A stretch of 34,497 nucleotides of DNA from positions 1-34,497 of the forward strand of contig CAZNUA010000037.1 of NCBI GenBank assembly GCA_964576115.1, in the 5' to 3' direction. The position numbers and the translations under genes are program-made. Position 1 is the stretch's first letter; each line of letters starts with the position of its first letter. Source of the stretch: CAYSYY01 sp964576115 [NCBI: uncultured Gemmatimonadota bacterium] (GTDB taxonomy: Bacteria > Blakebacterota > Blakebacteria > Blakebacterales). Under the pieces are notes generated by a model. It did not search any database. It saw only the letters and a list, made by a program, of their open reading frames with translations, and was not told the origin of the DNA. Shown piece by piece: positions 33,167 to 34,497 of this stretch.

Positions 33167-34497
33167 ATGAGTTCTTTCGCCCTGCGCGACGCCGACGACC
33201 TCCTGCACCTGGCCGGCGAACTGGGGCTCGACCTTCCCTGGAGCAAGAAGCTGGAGCCTCTTCTCGAACCGGTCGAGCTGACCCTGCCCGGTCCCGGCCG
33301 GATGCGGCTGCCCAACCGGTTGGGGGTGCACCCGATGGAAGGCTTCGATGCCGCACCCGACGGTTCGCCCGCAGAACCGGCCCGGCGGCGCTATCTCCGC
33401 TACGCCGAGGGGGGCAGCGGTCTGATCTGGTTCGAGGCCACGGCGGTGGTTCCCGAGGGGCGCTCGAATCCCCGTCAGCTCCTGCTCGATCCGGCCACCG
33501 TCGGGGCTTTCACCGAGCTGGTCGAGGCCGTCCGCCACCGCGCCCGGGCGGCTTTCGGCGCCGACCACCGCCCTCTGCTCGTCCTCCAGCTCACCCATTC
33601 GGGCCGTTTCAGCCGACCGGCCGGCAAACCGCAGCCCCTGGTGGCGGCGATCAATCCCCATCTCGATGCCCGGCCGGAGTCGGCACAGGTGCTCTCCGAT
33701 GACGATCTCGAGTCCCTGGTCGAGCGCTTTGTCGCCGCCGCCGGTCTGGCTGCCGGGGCCGGCTTCGATGCCGTCGACATCAAGGCCTGCCACGGCTACA
33801 TCCTGCACGATCTGCTCGCCGCCCGTGCCCGCAGCGGCAGCCGTTTCGGCGGCCCCGATCTGGCCGACCGGACCCGTGTCATGCTCCGGATCGTCGACGG
33901 CATTCGAGCCGCCTGCCCCGACCTGGGCCTGGCGGCCCGTATCTCGCTGACCGATTCCCTGCCGCCGCCCTGGGGCTTCGGCACCGCTGCCGACGGAGCC
34001 GTCGATCTGAGCGAACCGCACCGCCTGCTCGACGATCTCGAGCGCTCCGGTTGCCGGCTCCTCAACGTCACGGCCGGTATTCCCGCCCTTTTCCCCTGGC
34101 TCGGGCGACCCTCCGACCGGGCCGCCGGGGGGGGCGATCCCGGTCCCGAACACCCCCTGGCCGGGGTCGCCCGCCTGCTCGGACTGGCCCGCTCGGTTCT
34201 CAACGCCCATCCCGGTCTGACCGTGGTCGGCACCGGCCTGTCCTGGCTGCGTCATCTCTGGCCGGGAGTGGGGGCCGGAGCCCTCGCCGACGGCTGGGCG
34301 CACCTGATCGGGCTGGGGCGCAGCTCCTTTGCGTACCCGCAGGCGCCGCGCGATCTGATGCGGACCGGAACCCTCGACCGCCGGAAGGTCTGCGTGACCT
34401 GCTCGCGCTGTACCGAACTCATGCGGGCTCTCTCGCCGACCGGCTGTGCGGTGCACGACGAGCGGTACCGGGACCTCTACGGGGCTCTCGACCGTAT
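33167..34497 (+). CDS. Old Yellow Enzyme-type NADH:flavin oxidoreductase with [4Fe-4S] motif, 3' end cut by the window
   Basis: The frame is open from ATG 33167 to the window edge (443 codons visible). The FMN TIM-barrel part has RLPNRLGVHPMEGFD, GLIWFEATAVVPEGRSNPRQL, LQLTHSGRFSRP, and DIKACHGYILHDLLAARAR followed by RFGG, as in the 2,4-dienoyl-CoA reductase/trimethylamine dehydrogenase family. Next come VCVTCSRC and a later Cys (Cys409, 412, 415, 427; C-x2-C-x2-C-x11-C), the [4Fe-4S] site of that family. A second FAD/NAD domain may follow outside the window. It starts 7 bp after the isomerase gene, so it is in the rhamnose operon. The substrate is unknown. Confidence 0.87.
   Translation, partial: MSSFALRDADDLLHLAGELGLDLPWSKKLEPLLEPVELTLPGPGRMRLPNRLGVHPMEGFDAAPDGSPAEPARRRYLRYAEGGSGLIWFEATAVVPEGRSNPRQLLLDPATVGAFTELVEAVRHRARAAFGADHRPLLVLQLTHSGRFSRPAGKPQPLVAAINPHLDARPESAQVLSDDDLESLVERFVAAAGLAAGAGFDAVDIKACHGYILHDLLAARARSGSRFGGPDLADRTRVMLRIVDGIRAACPDLGLAARISLTDSLPPPWGFGTAADGAVDLSEPHRLLDDLERSGCRLLNVTAGIPALFPWLGRPSDRAAGGGDPGPEHPLAGVARLLGLARSVLNAHPGLTVVGTGLSWLRHLWPGVGAGALADGWAHLIGLGRSSFAYPQAPRDLMRTGTLDRRKVCVTCSRCTELMRALSPTGCAVHDERYRDLYGALDR

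Noticed and set aside
33059-34456. 465-codon open frame on the minus strand at the window end
   Set aside because: The plus strand encodes an Old Yellow Enzyme with FMN and iron-sulfur motifs in order.

Overview
The window is G+C-rich, densely packed bacterial chromosome with many 4-bp (ATGA/GTGA) gene overlaps. There is no tRNA, rRNA, CRISPR array, transposase or integrase that I can see. The gene set suggests an uncultivated Gram-negative, possibly FCB-group, bacterium: Asp-box (sortilin-like) exported proteins, a lipoprotein SGNH hydrolase, a Gram-negative type poly-gamma-glutamate locus, a 4-hydroxybutyryl-CoA dehydratase and a bc/bd-like respiratory operon. This placement is inference; no marker gene here fixes the phylum.

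Layout. 1-948: end of an SMP-30-like beta-propeller protein. 969-2251: a candidate promoter and palindrome, a small DUF2892 membrane protein, and an unusual response regulator fused to a histidine-phosphotransfer-like domain with no ATPase. 2309-10081: a tight eight-gene cluster built round poly-gamma-glutamate synthase genes (pgsB, pgsC, pgsW-like), with a DUF6305 exported protein, a DctM-like permease, a 54-residue membrane protein, an M14/aspartoacylase-like zinc hydrolase and a C69 dipeptidase. It closes with a strong hairpin at 10122-10155. 10311-14621: argG and argH, translationally coupled to a thioredoxin-reductase-like flavoprotein (apparent CTG start) and an RlmN/Cfr-like radical SAM protein.

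14622-21282: a small exported glycine-rich protein; then on the minus strand a sirtuin, a 4-hydroxybutyryl-CoA dehydratase and a GNAT-like protein; then on the plus strand a biotin-dependent carboxyltransferase and its biotin carrier protein. 21330-25116: a large exported Asp-box repeat protein, divergent from an SGNH lipoprotein. 25147-29377 (minus strand): a respiratory operon reading Rieske protein, fused cytochrome b, cytochrome bd-like subunit with a C-terminal haem c domain, second bd-like subunit. 29652-end: L-rhamnose catabolism genes (class II aldolase, rhaA, a TIM-barrel isomerase) and an Old Yellow Enzyme-type flavin/iron-sulfur oxidoreductase that runs off the window.

The most interesting systems are the poly-gamma-glutamate cluster with its extra transporter, small protein and hydrolases; the bc/bd-like hybrid respiratory operon, where a haem c domain on a bd-like subunit could replace cytochrome c1; and the arginine operon carrying an RlmN-like radical SAM protein that lacks one of the two mechanistic cysteines of RlmN.
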